Positions 32,091 through 45,510 are shown, counted from the first letter of the stretch. The stretch is 64,000 nucleotides of DNA from Unio delphinus (GCA_029339505.1 JAQISU010000167.1:1502501-1566500); one strand, 5' to 3'. The notes: generated by a model not told the origin, from the letters alone. Program-made: numbers and translations.

Positions 32091-33422
32091 CAGTGGGACC
32101 CCGCTATAACATGGTAGTTAGGAGCCATAGAATTCAACCATGTTATGAACCGAACCGTGTTATAAGCAACCACGTACAATACCAACACATTTTTTAATAT
32201 AATTGGGGGGGTTTTACATAAAGACGGGTGCGAAAATGCATGGCACAATTACCATTTTTGATCAATATATATTAAATGAGAAAAACATTTGCTGTGGTAA
32301 CAGAAATTGCAGATATAATATATTACTTTATTCAGAGAACCATGCATTGATACATACACGTGTCTAATTTATATATACATGTATAATCTATTGCATGAAA
32401 AGAGTATCAACATCGTGTACTCACCAGCGAATCTTGTAACATACATTGAATCCATAATACAAATATTTCCATCGAAAATATCCACACACGCATGTAAAAT
32501 ATTCAATAATTTTGTCACAGATCATTATGTGACTGAATTCAATGAAAAGAAAAAAAACAAAAATTACATAATGGGTGTACGTAATGAATGATGAAATAGT
32601 ACAAGTCTATAGATTAAATAATGGAAGCTAAAGTGTATTCTTATAATAACTACATGTACATCTCATGATCTTTCTGTCTCTGAATTCAGTCATTGTAAAT
32701 TTCAGCACATTTTCCCACCCAAGCTGCTAGTCAAAGTCCTTTGAACTTGCTGCCCAGCTATTGCGTCATGTTCTTTTGATGTACTCTAATAAATACAGCA
32801 GGCAGAACTGGCTGTATTTTAACCACTGAATTATGTCACTGTTTCGCTCGGCAGTTCACTTTGATGATAAACAATGTACTTAAATTAATTGATTTATACA
32901 TTCTGGTGAGAATCTTTTATCAACCCCCACATTGGCTGTTGCTTAGTTGTGTACGAAATTAAGAGAACATATATCGAAGATTATTAGAGCAGCGATTGTA
33001 TTCAGAATGCATTCAAGACAAACACAAAGTAGACACGATGGCTTCATTGCTCAGGGATCAGTAAAAATAATATTGACATTTATGAGCTGTCATTTTTCAA
33101 CAATAAACAAAGATCAAAGTTCTCAGTAGGCCCAGCAATTGGTTCGTATTTCCGATGTTTATTCTGGCACAAAACTAGAAGAAATTTGTTAATTTTTTTA
33201 ATTTTAGGAGCCATACAACGATTATTTTATATATATATATATATATATTTAGACGAGTATGAGAATGATAATTAAACTCTTGACGTATTTTATTTTTCAT
33301 ACTTGAAAGATTTTTTTTTGTCTTTGAGAAAAATACCTGTAATAAATTACCTGAAATTTCGGGAGCCATGCTACGACCTTGTTATATCCGAATTCGTGTT
33401 ATAACGGGGCAGGGTCCCACTG
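32091..33422. mobile_element. Pogo/Tigger-like non-autonomous element, 1.33 kb
   Basis: Begins CAGTGGGACCCCGCTATAAC and ends GTTATAACGGGGCAGGGTCC plus CACTG, near-perfect terminal inverted repeats, and is flanked by TA on both sides (TA duplication at 32089-32090 and 33423-33424). The CAGTGG start and TA target are those of Tc1/mariner-superfamily pogo elements. No transposase frame is recognisable inside. It carries a copy of the dispersed repeat at 32635-32800 and a short (TA)n near 33225-33250. Confidence 0.85.
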
Positions 33423-33527
33423 TATTACAAGTTGGTAAATTTTCTAATTTCAGGTCATACATTTGTGTTGGGTTTTTTAAAAGTGAATTTTCTTATTTGA
33501 GTTTTACTTTAATTGTTGTAATTTCAG

Positions 33528-33620
33528 AGTTTTCCTGCTGACAACTTACTAAAACCTGAGGGAACATATAAGTGGAAATGTGCAACACCAGGGGAAAAAC
33601 ATGCTTCTGTCATTCTTCAG
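33528..33620 (+). CDS. XRCC1: XRCC1 exon 2 (residues 18-48)
   Basis: TTTCAG precedes 33528 and GT follows 33620. The 31 codons encode SFPADNLLKPEGTYKWKCAT through PGEKHASVILQ, matching the XRCC1 segment with the invariant NLLK, Y-KW, GEK and VLQ residues. Phase 0 at both ends. Position 20, a Cys in mammals that can form a disulfide with Cys12, is Pro here. The fold of this domain is a beta sandwich that grips the palm-thumb of DNA polymerase beta. Confidence 0.93.
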
Positions 33621-36600
33621 GTATATCTGTACAAGGATTTGTCATGTACAAAGTTTTCATATTGACAAAGAGAGATACTTAATTAAAATATTTTGTTCTT
33701 TTAGCTTTTATTAATTTCAAGTGATAATGCTCTGAAACTTTTCTATAAAAATGTCAGATAAACTTAATGTGTCAGTTAATGAATTTAATGTTACTGACAT
33801 ATGAAACTATATTCTGTTGAACCCATTTTGTTGTATTCAGGTAATAATTTAATATTACTGACTTGTGAAAATATATTCTTTATAACTGATTTTGCCATAT
33901 TCAAGTAACAATTGCATGGATGAGTAGAAAACAATTAAAAAAATATTAGATTGTGTCTGAATTCTATTTGTTCAGCTAGCCATTCTTTGTTCTTTGGTCT
34001 CTTGTAGACAGAATTCAAGACCTCAGGTAAATTAACTTTTTCATGTCATAAAATGAATGATGAATAGTAATATACAATTGGAACTTAATACTGTCATCAA
34101 GACCCCTATTAATGCTGTCATTGGGAGACAAGTTGCAGGTTTGCAAGCTATCCAAGACATTGAAATTGTTATTTAAAACAAAGCTGAGATGTTAGCACAT
34201 ATGTGGTCATTATCGGATCATACCATTATAACTGTAATTGATGGGTAATGATCAGTGAAGAGTGATTACAATGTAATTGGTGAAGTTTTGGACCTGTGTA
34301 AGTTTAATCTACCGTATATTTTAGGAAAAAATTATGGTCTTGAAAAAGGGAATTCGGCTTATCCTCGGGCCAATTTCTAAACTTGACAGTTTTTTTTGTC
34401 TTTTTGTTGTCTACTGTAATGGCTGTAAATCTTGGGACATGAAAATAAAAAATTTCTGTCCTAAGGCATATGCATGTAAAAAAAAAAGTTTTCTGTAACC
34501 CGACAATTATTGCTGTTATACAGTACTATGATTGATTTTGTTATTAGTATATATGTGCATATTTTCTGATTTCTTCAGCAAGATATTAATTAAAGGTAAA
34601 TATAGACTTCAAAATTCGTGAGCCAGTTGCATTTACATGGGAGATCAGGCTGTATAGTACTTACACAGTGCAAATGTGCATAGTGTCAGTTAAATCCATA
34701 TTTATTCACAAACATTGATGCAGATTTTGCTTTATTTATTGTTTTGACCAACTTGCATTCTTCCAGATAACATTTCAGCTAGTCCTTAACAGTGTTTCAT
34801 TTACTTTGAATCATGCACAAATAAGTTACCTATTTTCAATGATATAAGAGATCCTACAAATAAAGGTAATATTTTTAAAAAGTACACATGTTTAGGTATA
34901 TAAGGCACATAACCAGCATAATTTACATGTTCACGAAGAGTGGTAATAATAAAGGATAAAATTCTCATATAGATTAACTAAGGTTAACCTCAACCAATTT
35001 TAGTGTCGTGTTTTGGCTGACCAAACATCGTAACTTTCCACACGATGTAAAGCTTGATGTTTCGGCGTCTCGTATGTTGATAGTCAGTGAATTTATCTTT
35101 TGTTTTGTGACAGCAGTTCTGGACAGTTAATCATTAAAACCCTGAAAAGAGGGAATTTTGACAGGCAACTATACCAGTACCAATACTGACATGTATAATT
35201 GCCTTTTTGTTCCATAATATTAGCATGATTACCATAGTTTTGTAAAGCTTGGGTGTAAGGCATACCTTTGAACTTAGCCAAACAGGGAGACTGAATAAAA
35301 AAAATATCGATTGGGACCAAAACTCCTTGTTTTCACTAAATATTGATCTTCCTAGTCCAGTGTATGTGAAATTCGCAAAAAGACTCACTGTTTCTCCCTG
35401 TGACATGCCCTATTTTCCCCCAGGATATGTTCTATTTTCATATTCTGGTCAGCTGTTGCCAAATTGCACAATAGCTAAAGATTAGCCTTAAATAAACAAG
35501 CAATAAAGCCAGTGTGACTAAATAAAAGTTTTTTCTTATTGATGCAAATATATTGAGAAAATGGCAGGCCCTCAGTCGTAATTCAAAGAAACCACATTCT
35601 ACACTATTGTGTGTTATGCGAGCACCAGCAATTGATCGGCAAACAAAGTATTCCTAATTTATATGATCTAGTGGTACCTAAATAGGCACCTCATGGTAAC
35701 GTACATGTGGCAGCTATTTCTCCTCTCTTATATCCGTCCTTATTCCCTTATTTCCGACTCATAAAGCATTTAGTATTGTTTACTATAAAACATGTACATG
35801 TATTCTGAATTAGTTTTTGAGGACACATTTGCTGCTTGGTATGTATTTTCATTCCTTTTAATTTAATGATGGTAATTAACATTGGTATATACTTTATAGA
35901 AATGCCAGGTGTTCACTCATGTAAGTTTCTTGCATGGGAATGGAGTTACTGCATTCGCAGTGATCAGTTTGGGGTTTGAAATTAATTGTGGAATATATTT
36001 TTTGTTGTATATTTTGTGTGGATTTTTTGTATTGTAGAGGTATAAAAAAGAAAACATTTATGTGAATAATCTTTAAACTTAACATTCTATTTATTCAAAA
36101 AGCGATTTCTTTCTAGTAAAGTAATTATTTCTTCACAATAATATATCTTGGGTGATACATGTCAGACTTTTCTTGTTTAGAAGAAATGAAAATCAAAGAT
36201 ATAATATAATACTCGTGTGCTGTCTGCAAAAATCAAAAGAGATTATGAAATCGGGATGTAGGCATGGAGCGACCCTAAAAATCAGGAGTTTTTTTTTCTC
36301 CTCCTGGTGTGAAAGTTTACAGGTATGGTGTAAGGTCGCTTACATGAATGCAAAGTACAACTCAGTTTTTATGATTTAAGCATAATTTTCGAAGGACTTT
36401 TTTCTGAATCTCCATTTTTTGTATTTTGGAGATACCGTTTAAGTTTAGCGCAATGGTATCCATTACTATACTCCAAGGAATGTACTTTCAGCGCTGAATT
36501 GAACTGTATTGTTGTTCGTTGTGTTGTCAAACTGGGATTACAAACTTGTTAAATTCTTGTCATTTGATCAAATTATACACAAATCAAAGTTAGGCAAAAA

Positions 36601-38004
36601 CAATAAGAAATCATAAAATTAAATAAATTTTGAAACAAGTTTATACCATTTCTTTTTATTAATCATGCACGCCAACCTCAAGATAAGTATATATGTATTT
36701 TTTGGTTAAATATACATTTCCTAAATGAATGCATTTAGAAATTACCATGTGCATCTTGTGATGTCGTGGCGTTGTGGGCTGGTCGGCTTATACGCGGGTC
36801 ATGCACTTTTTAGTGTTTATACCTGTTCAATTTTTTTTGGGGGGGGTCTGCTTATATGCGAATGGGTTTATGTGCGGGTATATACAGTAAACATGTACAG
36901 TTTATCAGAATTTGCAGAAAACAAATTGAAAATGTTTTCTATTGTTTTAGAGCCATATTGTAGCTGCAAGTACATAAACATTGTAAGGTCCTGATTTGAT
37001 TTACTTGCTAATCAACTTTATTCCTTAAATGCTCTGTTATGTTTTGTATGCAAGGGTTATTAAGGTTCTCTATCATTTTGAAAATCTATTGTCCCAACAT
37101 CCTTTATTTAAAAATGATAATCTGGGTCATTGTGCATATATTGTGCCTCCAATATAAAACATGAAATCTCTATTGATTATTCAATGTCAAATATTTTTTG
37201 CCATACATTTATTATGAAAGAATGATAATCTAAAATAATCATGATGTTGCAACCATATTTCTCAATGGCTTTGCCATGTCATTCCTTAATTTTGTTTGCA
37301 GCTTGAAGGAATAAAGGAAGAGATTAAAGTTCTTGCTAAATTAACTTATTTTTTATATTATTTTTATGTTTAATTTCGTTTCAGATATGTTTCCCAACAT
37401 ACTTTAAGAAGAAAAAAATGACCATATTCTGTTTTCATTTCATCTTTAATCAAGATAGCATATTATGTTTGTTTCTTTCTATCAAAAAAAACCACACAAA
37501 CTTCAATGGTCTACTTCACTTCATGAATAGGTACCTAGCCTTCCTCCATCACCTTCATAAGTTTTCCTGCAGTTTCCTGTTATAAACTTGTACAACCCTT
37601 CACCTTGAAATGATTATCAGAGCTTAAAAGGTCAATTGTTTTGTTTAAGGATAAACTTTATTTACTATTTTTCTTCCATTACAATGGATGTCACATTTCC
37701 CTGAATCCACAGATAATGTGTTTAATGTGTACTTGTCCAGAAAACTAACAAATATGGTCTTTGGAAGTTTTTACCATAAATAATATCCATGAAATTAAAT
37801 TGACCATAAATTAAACAAATATTCTAGTTTTGGATGTCAGAGTACACAAGGATACTACCAAATTGTATCCCACATTATCATGTTTGCCTCCTATTCCAAA
37901 CATTGAAGATGCATGAATATTTTTGATTTTATTTTATGTTCAAAAAAAGAATCATCTGAACTATTTTTTAAATATTTTGTCCAATTTTCCTTCACTTCTT
38001 TCAG
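33621..38004 (+). other. XRCC1 intron 2 (4.4 kb)
   Basis: No gene seen. It contains a possible DNA transposon between TACCGTATATTTTAGG (34310) and GGGTATATACAGTA (36876-36889), both ends associated with GGCTTAT-CGCGGG-like words (34364, 36784, 36848). Confidence 0.6.
34310..36889. mobile_element. Possible DNA transposon with degenerate inverted ends
   Basis: The left end TACCGTATATTTTAGG and the right end reading TACTGTATATACCCGC on the opposite strand agree in their first bases. TCGGCTTATACGCGGGTC (36783-36800) and TGCTTATATGCG occur near the right end, and TCGGCTTATCCTCGGGCC near the left. No transposase is recognised in between. The boundaries are uncertain. Confidence 0.35.
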
Positions 38005-38109
38005 TTGGAGAAATCCAGTCAAATCAGCTTCATACACATAGGGAATGAAGGCTCAGCATTTGTAGAAGTTTTGGTTGGGAAATCCACTGCCACTGAAAAG
38101 GACTTTCAG
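38005..38109 (+). CDS. XRCC1: XRCC1 exon 3 (residues 49-83)
   Basis: Flanked by TTCAG and GT. The 35 codons read LEKSSQISFIHIGNEGSAFV, then EVLVGKSTATEKDFQ. The IGN-GSAFVEVLVG core is nearly identical to vertebrate XRCC1. Phe67, part of the polymerase beta contact surface in the mammalian protein, keeps both identity and number. Two residues are missing in the loop before the end compared with the human protein. Phase 0 both sides. Confidence 0.95.
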
Positions 38110-38690
38110 GTTTACATTATATAATTCAATCTTTTTAAGTGGTACAGATTTGAAACTGTTTAATAAAACAGAAGGTTAATGTATAGGCTGTACCTCCTCA
38201 GTACAACTAATGCATTTGATGTGGTTTTGACATCATCGCCACAGTGGTAACAAAATGAAGTCTTTTTTTCAATACTTTAGAATGCATAAGGTTTCATAAT
38301 ATCAGCTATAAAATTGGGATCCTATGGATGAGATTATTTTGAAAATGTAGATTGGGACCAATTTGACAAAAACGCTATTGTTAGTTTAAGATAAGTTGAA
38401 CAAAAACCAGCCAGACATGCCTGCCATATTCTTAGAAAATGTTGGGGTTGGTAGGTGTTGATACTCAGAAAGTGTGTTTTGAGGTCTTAAGGGGGTTCAG
38501 AGCACATGACCAACAAAAAGTGATGTAAAAGTTAGAATAAGCTATCTTTTCATGAGAGCCTATAGAAAATTATTGGAAATTAAACACTGATTAAAAGAAA
38601 AAACACCTGTCTGATTGTTTCTAGCATTTTAATACATTTACAAAGAAAAAATTTGTTGGTAGACTTAACGTCATCAGATATCATTGCCAG

Positions 38691-38726
<36 letters not shown>

Positions 38727-40219
38727 CTGCAAACACTCACAATTGCACTGAGATTAATGAAGAGCTAACAGCAAGTTTCAGTCTTTAAAATTCATTGGTT
38801 GTAAAATATTATATGCTTAATTACATGCAGTCCTTGCTGCTTTCAGTAGTTAGGGATTTGATGCAAGTGTCATTTCTGTTTATCTTTTGCATTAACTGGA
38901 GACTGCTGTTCAAACATCTCTGCTGGATTTTCTGAATTTATCCTGATAAGAACTGAGTTGTTCTTGAAACCATAATGTTAGCATTGTCACAAATGTATCT
39001 GCAGTTTGACCTCAAGATATATTTGTCTCACTAGAAAAATGAATATACATCATGTTTTGCAAATGAACATGTCATTGGGGAAAGGATGTACAGGTAATAC
39101 AACAATAATAGAAGTGTTCTATTCAGTACGGGTGTTAATGCATAATCAACACCTCACCTTAGTATTAATATTAGTACTTCATGAACCATGTTGAGACAAC
39201 AAACACAACCATTTCATGGCTAATATTATCCAAAGAAGTATGGGTTAATTAATACTTAGCATTTTAACAATTTTACGGTAATGAATAAAAATAATAAACA
39301 GAACTAATCTAAATGTTCAATTATTTTTTTCCAGATATATGTGGTTTTCAATTGTACAAAGAATTCAATGCTCCCCTTGCTGCTGTCCATCAAAAAGTAA
39401 AACTCCATCAACCAGTTCTGAAATTTATTTTTGCTGATTACTTATTGCTCCTGATGAATCACACTTGAATAATATTCTGACAACTAAATTAGTCATAATT
39501 AGCAGTTTTTATATGGAGTTCTATCTGACTTCAAACTTCTGTCTCTGTTCACAGAATTGTCAATAGTACAGATGCCTTAACATTTTTAATTCCAGGCAGT
39601 GATGTGTAATAACTTTTATTATTCAACACACATCTAGCATCTTAACTTACAATGACTTGGGTTCTTCCACTTTGTAAACTTTTCCTATGCAAATTAGCAA
39701 AATGAGTTCCCTAAACAGTCTTAAAGAACTTAACACATCACCCAAGCTATAGTCAGCCAGTTAAGTAATTTGGTGGTGGTGGTGGTTGTTTCTACCTGAT
39801 TTCTTTGTCTTTTAATTGTTTCCATGACACTTTGCTGTATAAACTATCCCAAAGATAATGTTGCATGACCTCTAATCAGTAGTGTTTACCATTTATGGTC
39901 ATATATTAAGGTAGTGGTGGTATTTTTTATAGTTTGGTTTGCTTTGAAGATTAAAAAAAATTTGTTTTTCCAAAAATGACAGTGTCAAGTGGTTGGATGT
40001 AAAAAAAAAAATCATGCTGTTAGTGTGACACATTGTGTTATGGTAGATGATTGTCAATCTCTTGTACTATCTACCATTAAGAAACATAAGTCTAGTGTTA
40101 GATGCATGACAGCTTTAATACATGAAAAAGTAAATGTTATTCTTGTTCTGCACAGATCTTGAACAAAACAATTGAATGAACTCTTACATTCAAATGACAA
40201 GAAATAAATGTAAACCTCA

Positions 40220-40600
40220 ATCGATTGTTTGTAGAAGCATTTCTCAAGAAGAGCAGACTGGTATTCACCTTTATCTGTTATTTATACAGGCATGTATAAA
40301 CACAGTTAGACTTGTATGACCTTTACCTGTTGTTTACTTGGGCATTTCTCAAGAAAGTTAGACTGGTACCCACCGTTAACTATTGTTTAATAAGGCATTT
40401 CTCAACAAAATCAGGCATGTATCACCTTTACCTATTGTGTACATAGGCATTTCTTAGCAAGGTTAGACTGGTACTCACCCTTTACCTATTGTGTACATAG
40501 GCATTTCTCAGCAAGGTCAGACTGGTACTCACCCTTTACCTATTGTGTACATAGGCATTTCTCAGCAAGGTCAGACTATTGTTTTTATAGGAATTTTTCA
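40220..40600. repeat. Minisatellite, about 54-bp unit, 6 copies
   Basis: Units contain AGGCATTTCTCAGCAAGGTC and then ACTGGTACTCACC and CCTATTGTGTACAT. The last complete copies are almost identical. Confidence 0.88.
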
Positions 40601-43329
40601 ACAGTCAGATGCAGATCTCAGCTCACATCATACTAGTAATGCTGATTATATTTTAACTGGAATTTTAATAAAAATGCTTTTGATAAAACAGGTTCAAGAA
40701 ACCTGATAAAGTCATGCATAGTGTTGATCAAGTCATCAGTTATCCCAAACAAATAATACAGAACTCTTCTACATTCATTGATCTCACACTTTGTAACATT
40801 GACAATAGCAAAATTGATTTAGGCATGAGACCTTTTTCTGTTGCAGATAATTGTATTATGTTATATGTTAACAGTACCACAATTTTATTACTTTTTGAAT
40901 CCTCAGAAATGCTATGTGGAATTCAGTTCAATATAATGATGATAATCTTGCTGTGCAGTATGGGATACTAGTTTTAGTGATTTCTTAGATAAATATTGTG
41001 CATCTAGAAGGATAAGGATATAAGGGAAATAAAATCATGGTATGGTGCTGACATCGAACAAGCAAGAATAAATTTGACTAGTTTATTAGTGTGACAATGA
41101 TTTTTGGTTGTCTGTGCTAATTACGCATATCAATTTTCCTCCAGTTTGTTAAAACTTTATCAATTTAATTTTTAGGAAGGAGGAATTAAATCCTTAAATT
41201 GCTATATAATTTTCTTTTCCTGGTTTGTTTTAGCTGAGAATTTATCATGAAATACATTACCATATTTACTCATATATTTATCATACTTAGAAAGACTGTG
41301 TCAGTCATTTTGCAACCTCATAGTCAAAACATTAAGTCTTTAATTCGAATTTAGAAGAATCATTTTCAGATTTTGATTTTCAGTAAATTTATTCAGAAAT
41401 AATGTTATAATTGCTAAAATCGATATCAATTGTACATATTTCCACAGTTTTGTTATTTGACTTTTATGTCTAGTTTCTTGTATTTGATTTTAGAGTCCAA
41501 TTTCAGTTTTTGCTCAGTCACTTTCATATCCACTATGCTAGATTTATAGCAGAGCCCTGCTATTAAAACCACTTGTTTGGTTTTAAAAAGTGGTTGTATT
41601 TGATGTTTGGCTTTAATATCAGGGTTATTATTGAAGTGTCCAACACATAACGATACATAAATGATATGTGTTTAAGATAGATTGATTAGTAGATGAGTAT
41701 ATTGATTGGCTGATTGATTGATTTTATTAGGAAACCATATATATAGACAGCCTAATAAGTAGATCAATAAGTCCGAATATGGATGAATAGATCTACTTTA
41801 AGTTAGTTTTGACTAACTATAAGAAATGTAAGGCATAAACTATGTTATCATTCCTGTTATTGATCTGATGATGTTGCTATAAAGTCTGTTGATTAACTCA
41901 GTGTAAATTCTTTCAGAATGTGATTTAAAGCAAAACAATATTATATGTGTAGCTTCCTTGACAACAGACAAGAATCATGTCACTATGACGGTCACTTCTG
42001 TTCCATAATTGGCCAATATGTTAATTAAAAGCAATCAAATTATACACAATCCTTAATTAGAACTGTAGTATTTATTTCTGTTTAATTAAGTGCATGTAAG
42101 TGTTATCCTCATAAATAACAATATACATGAACAAGAATCATTAAAAGATACAAAGTCTTACGAATGACAATTTTTTTGTTCTGTCAAAGTTACGTGATTG
42201 CACACAGGCTGGTCAGCAATACAAGTTTTGACTGTACTGCATAAAGACTAAAAAGCAATATTAAAGCTACTTTTAGACATGTTAATATGATAAATTGGAA
42301 TTATGTTTTTTTTTAACATTGCAGCTGTTTATGCACATCAACATGACAGGTCCATAAAATGTTATGTGTGGCAGGTTTCTGTGTCAGTTATAAATGACCA
42401 TCTCAAGAGTGTTGAGAAAATATTTGTGTTAACTCACTAAATTCTTCCGTTTTAATGTAATTTTGTATTTGTAATTAAAGATAAACAATTTATAGTAAGT
42501 CTATTTGCTACCCATTGAACAAATTCTCTTACTTTGTCACATGTCGTATAATTTATTGGTTAACTTACCAGTCACATAACATTCTTATTGACTTCATTAG
42601 TAAGCATCAACCGTAAACAACCTCTTATTAGCTACAAGATGGTTTTTCACAGCAGGATAACAAGTGGGCCACGTGCAAACTGAATGTCAAGTGCAACTGT
42701 TTGGGTTTTGCAGTAAAAATAGAAGCCAAAACCACAGTGAAAGCAGACGGACACAAACAGTTTGTCTGTAAATTTGTCAGATATTGAATATATCAAAGTT
42801 TTTAAGTTTTCTTTTTTCAAACAGTATATAAAACTTCTTCACAATGCACATCTTACTATTTACTGAAATTATTAACACAGCAAGTCATTGAAATCATTTA
42901 ATGGGCCAGGCAGATGCATGATCTGTAACTGTGGGGTGATTAAAAAATAACATTATTTTTCCATCCAGCAAAACAAGTTTACAGGTTAGAAAATCAGAAC
43001 ACACGGGTTTGTACAACACGTCCATTGTTTTATGTACTGGTAATGATAAACTATTTTTTTTTCATGTAGACAAGTAATGTTCTATTTGATCTGTCTTGAA
43101 TTGAATGCATTTGAAACAGACAGGAAGTTTAATACGTGTAACTGATAAACACATATTTTATGTCAAAACTGTCTTTATTATAACGGTAGCACATATAAGT
43201 AATATGTATGAGAAATAAAAGTACGAAATGGTTTTCATTGCCTCTTTTCAACAAATGCCACCATCTGACAGTTGAGTAGACTGTACACACAGTGACAGAT
43301 TTTATACAATTCATCTAATTCCTACTTGA

Positions 43330-43750
43330 ATAGGCAATTTATAGTTACATTGTGGTCATAAGGCAGTGTATAGTTATCGTGTGGACATTAGGCAGTGAAT
43401 AGTTATGGTTTAGTCATTAGGCAGTGTATAGTTATTGTGTCATCATTAGGTGGTGTATAGTCATGGTGTGGTCACAAGACATGTAAATAGTTATGGTGCA
43501 TTCATGAGGCAGTGTATTGTTATGGTGTGGTTATTAGGCAGTGTATAGTTGTGGTGTCATCATTAGACAGTGTATAGTTATTGTGTCATCATATGGTGGT
43601 ATATAGTTATATTGTGGTCATAAGACAGTATGTGGTTATGGTGTGGTCAGTAGGCATTGTATAGTTATGGTGTGGTCATTAGACAGTGTATCATTATGGT
43701 GTGGACTTTAGGCAATGTATAATTATGGTGTCATCATTAGGCAATGTTTT
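43330..43750. repeat. Minisatellite, about 29-bp unit, about 14 copies
   Basis: Units have the form GTATAGTTATGGTGTGGTCA plus TTAGGCA. The array ends about 50 bases before the exon 4 acceptor. Confidence 0.88.
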
Positions 43751-43796
43751 TCTATTTGGAAGATTCAAGAACATACTTTACTACTATCATTTTCAG

Positions 43797-43955
43797 GTTC
43801 TCCTAGTAACCTCTGCTTTTATGTCTCCCTTGGATAGCCGAAATGGCACAAATAGAACTGCCGTGCGCATGTTTGGACCTGATCAGCTGTGCAAGGAAAC
43901 TGCTAATGAAAAATGGGATAGCATAAAGGTTGTCTGTACTCAACCATTTAACAAG
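43797..43955 (+). CDS. XRCC1: XRCC1 exon 4 (residues 84-136)
   Basis: TTTTCAG precedes and GT follows. The 53 codons include VLLVTSAFMSPLDSRNGTNR, VRMFGPDQL and KWDSIKVVCTQPFNK, matching the XRCC1 core VLLVTS-FMSP-(E/D)SR-G-N--RVRMFGP. Val84 corresponds to human Val86 and Arg107 to human Arg109, both in or near the polymerase beta interface. The exon is well conserved and phase 0 on both sides. Confidence 0.96.
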
Positions 43956-44769
43956 GTAATGTTTAGTGGTGTGGACATTTTCTTAGTGAAACAAATATTT
44001 AGTAACTTCTATTTACATCTTTTGATAGTCCATGTGCTGGTAAGTCTAGTTTAAACTAATACCTAGGTCCGAGGTTATAAAACGTGCTAGTACAAACTTT
44101 AACATTAAATCCTAGATTTGAAAACAAAGTTTTGAAGTTAATAGTCTGTTGATTACTTAGAAATTTTTAAAAAAAATGAAAATGTGTTGTTTAAATTTTT
44201 AAAGTATTATTGATTGTATTTTAAAAAATGCTATTTACAGTCTGGATAAAAACAATTCTTGTAAATTCCATACTCTGACTTGGTTGAAAAATAGAAAAAT
44301 AACAACTTCCAATGGAATATAAATTTAAAAAGATAAATACCATTTTCATTATTACAATTTTTATAGTTCATAAGCACACCAAATCTATAAATTTATAAAG
44401 ATAAATACCATTCTCATTATTACAACTTTTATAGCAAGCACACCACCACTTAAGGATTAGGTAAAAAAAAATTGCAGCATTTAAAACTGGTACTTGTCTT
44501 TGCAAAAGCAAAAATGAGTTTGTGCACACCATTTTTAATTTGTTGACCAAACTACTTCATTATCAGTGTATCCCCTGGGGGTGCAAGACTGAGAGTCAAA
44601 AATCTCCTTGTTGTCAAAACTGGGGGTAAGACATTAAAAACCAAAATTTGGTATCAAAACTTGGGGTCAAATTAAAAATGTGTGGGTCTCTGAAGCACAA
44701 ATGAGGATAAAGGGAAACTGATTATGAGAGCATGTCACTCAACCATTGGCTACACAGTTCAACCATTGG

Positions 44770-44770
<1 letters not shown>

Positions 44771-44854
<84 letters not shown>
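44771..44854. repeat. (TA)n microsatellite at edge of Penelope-like element
   Basis: Nearly pure TA alternation directly abutting the left pseudo-LTR. Confidence 0.95.
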
Positions 44855-44856
<2 letters not shown>

Positions 44857-44861
<5 letters not shown>

Positions 44862-44996
44862 AACAACACCAACACATAGAATGTGTGACCGGTTTCACAT
44901 TATTGCTTCATCAGACTGTATTCAAACTGAATTCAACAATGTTTACGTCATTAAATATAAACAACATGACATAAACAAGATGATGTCATAGCTCAT
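44857..44996 (-). repeat. Penelope-like pseudo-LTR, inverted copy, with hammerhead-like core
   Basis: Reverse complement of 45511-45649 with high identity. On the minus strand it carries CTGATGA (44914-44908), a short variable loop, then GAAACCGGTC (44896-44887), the two conserved boxes and cleavage triplet of a hammerhead ribozyme. Such ribozymes are known in Penelope-like element terminal repeats. Helix I pairing looks weak by eye. Confidence 0.65.
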
Positions 44997-45510
44997 ATTT
45001 TTAACCTAATTGTCTCACTCTTTAATTCAACATGGAAATAGGGATATACAGCATAGGCCAATGACATTTAAATGCATAAAAATACATAAAACTGGATCTT
45101 AAAGATACGTATATCTTTATTGATAAATATCTAGAAACATTTCATGAATAAATAGAGATAAACAGATTTACTAATATTTTCACTATTTATAATGTACATT
45201 CAAAGTATTAATGAATGTCGTATAGTGTTTCAGAATTTAGTCCTTTTGGATATATCGTATTAAGGCAGTAAATCCAATAGGTTTCCTTTAGCAGACGTTC
45301 CATTTCAGAATCAGCTATGTTGAAAAGAGAAATGCAGTATGGGAACTCTTGTTAAAATGTGTGGCAACATGTGATGAAAATGATGTGTGGCAACATGTGA
45401 TGAAAATGATTGATTGATTTAATTTTTTATGTCTGATCTATGTTGGTTCATACATTTAGATAATCCTAAAGAATTTTATATACACACACACACAAACAAA
45501 CACACACACA

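Larger units (their letters stand above)
24720..33527 (+). other. XRCC1 intron 1 (8.8 kb)
   Basis: Holds the candidate nested TATA unit (26991-28294), a SINE (27337-27601), a (TA)n run (29687-29750), a pogo-like element (32091-33422) and three copies of a dispersed repeat (about 26650-26760, 28660-28870, 32635-32800). Antisense open frames directly beside exon 1 (24725-24967 and 24645-24869, minus) are not assigned. The remainder shows no gene. Confidence 0.7.
38110..43796 (+). other. XRCC1 intron 3 (5.7 kb)
   Basis: Holds a (CA)n(TA)n tract near 38690-38726, a 54-bp minisatellite (40220-40600) and a 29-bp minisatellite (43330-43750) ending just before exon 4. No gene seen. Confidence 0.7.

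Noticed and set aside
35093..35485. Overlapping ORFs on both strands in XRCC1 intron 2
   Set aside because: No recognised domain, no splice-site support, and they overlap each other antisense.
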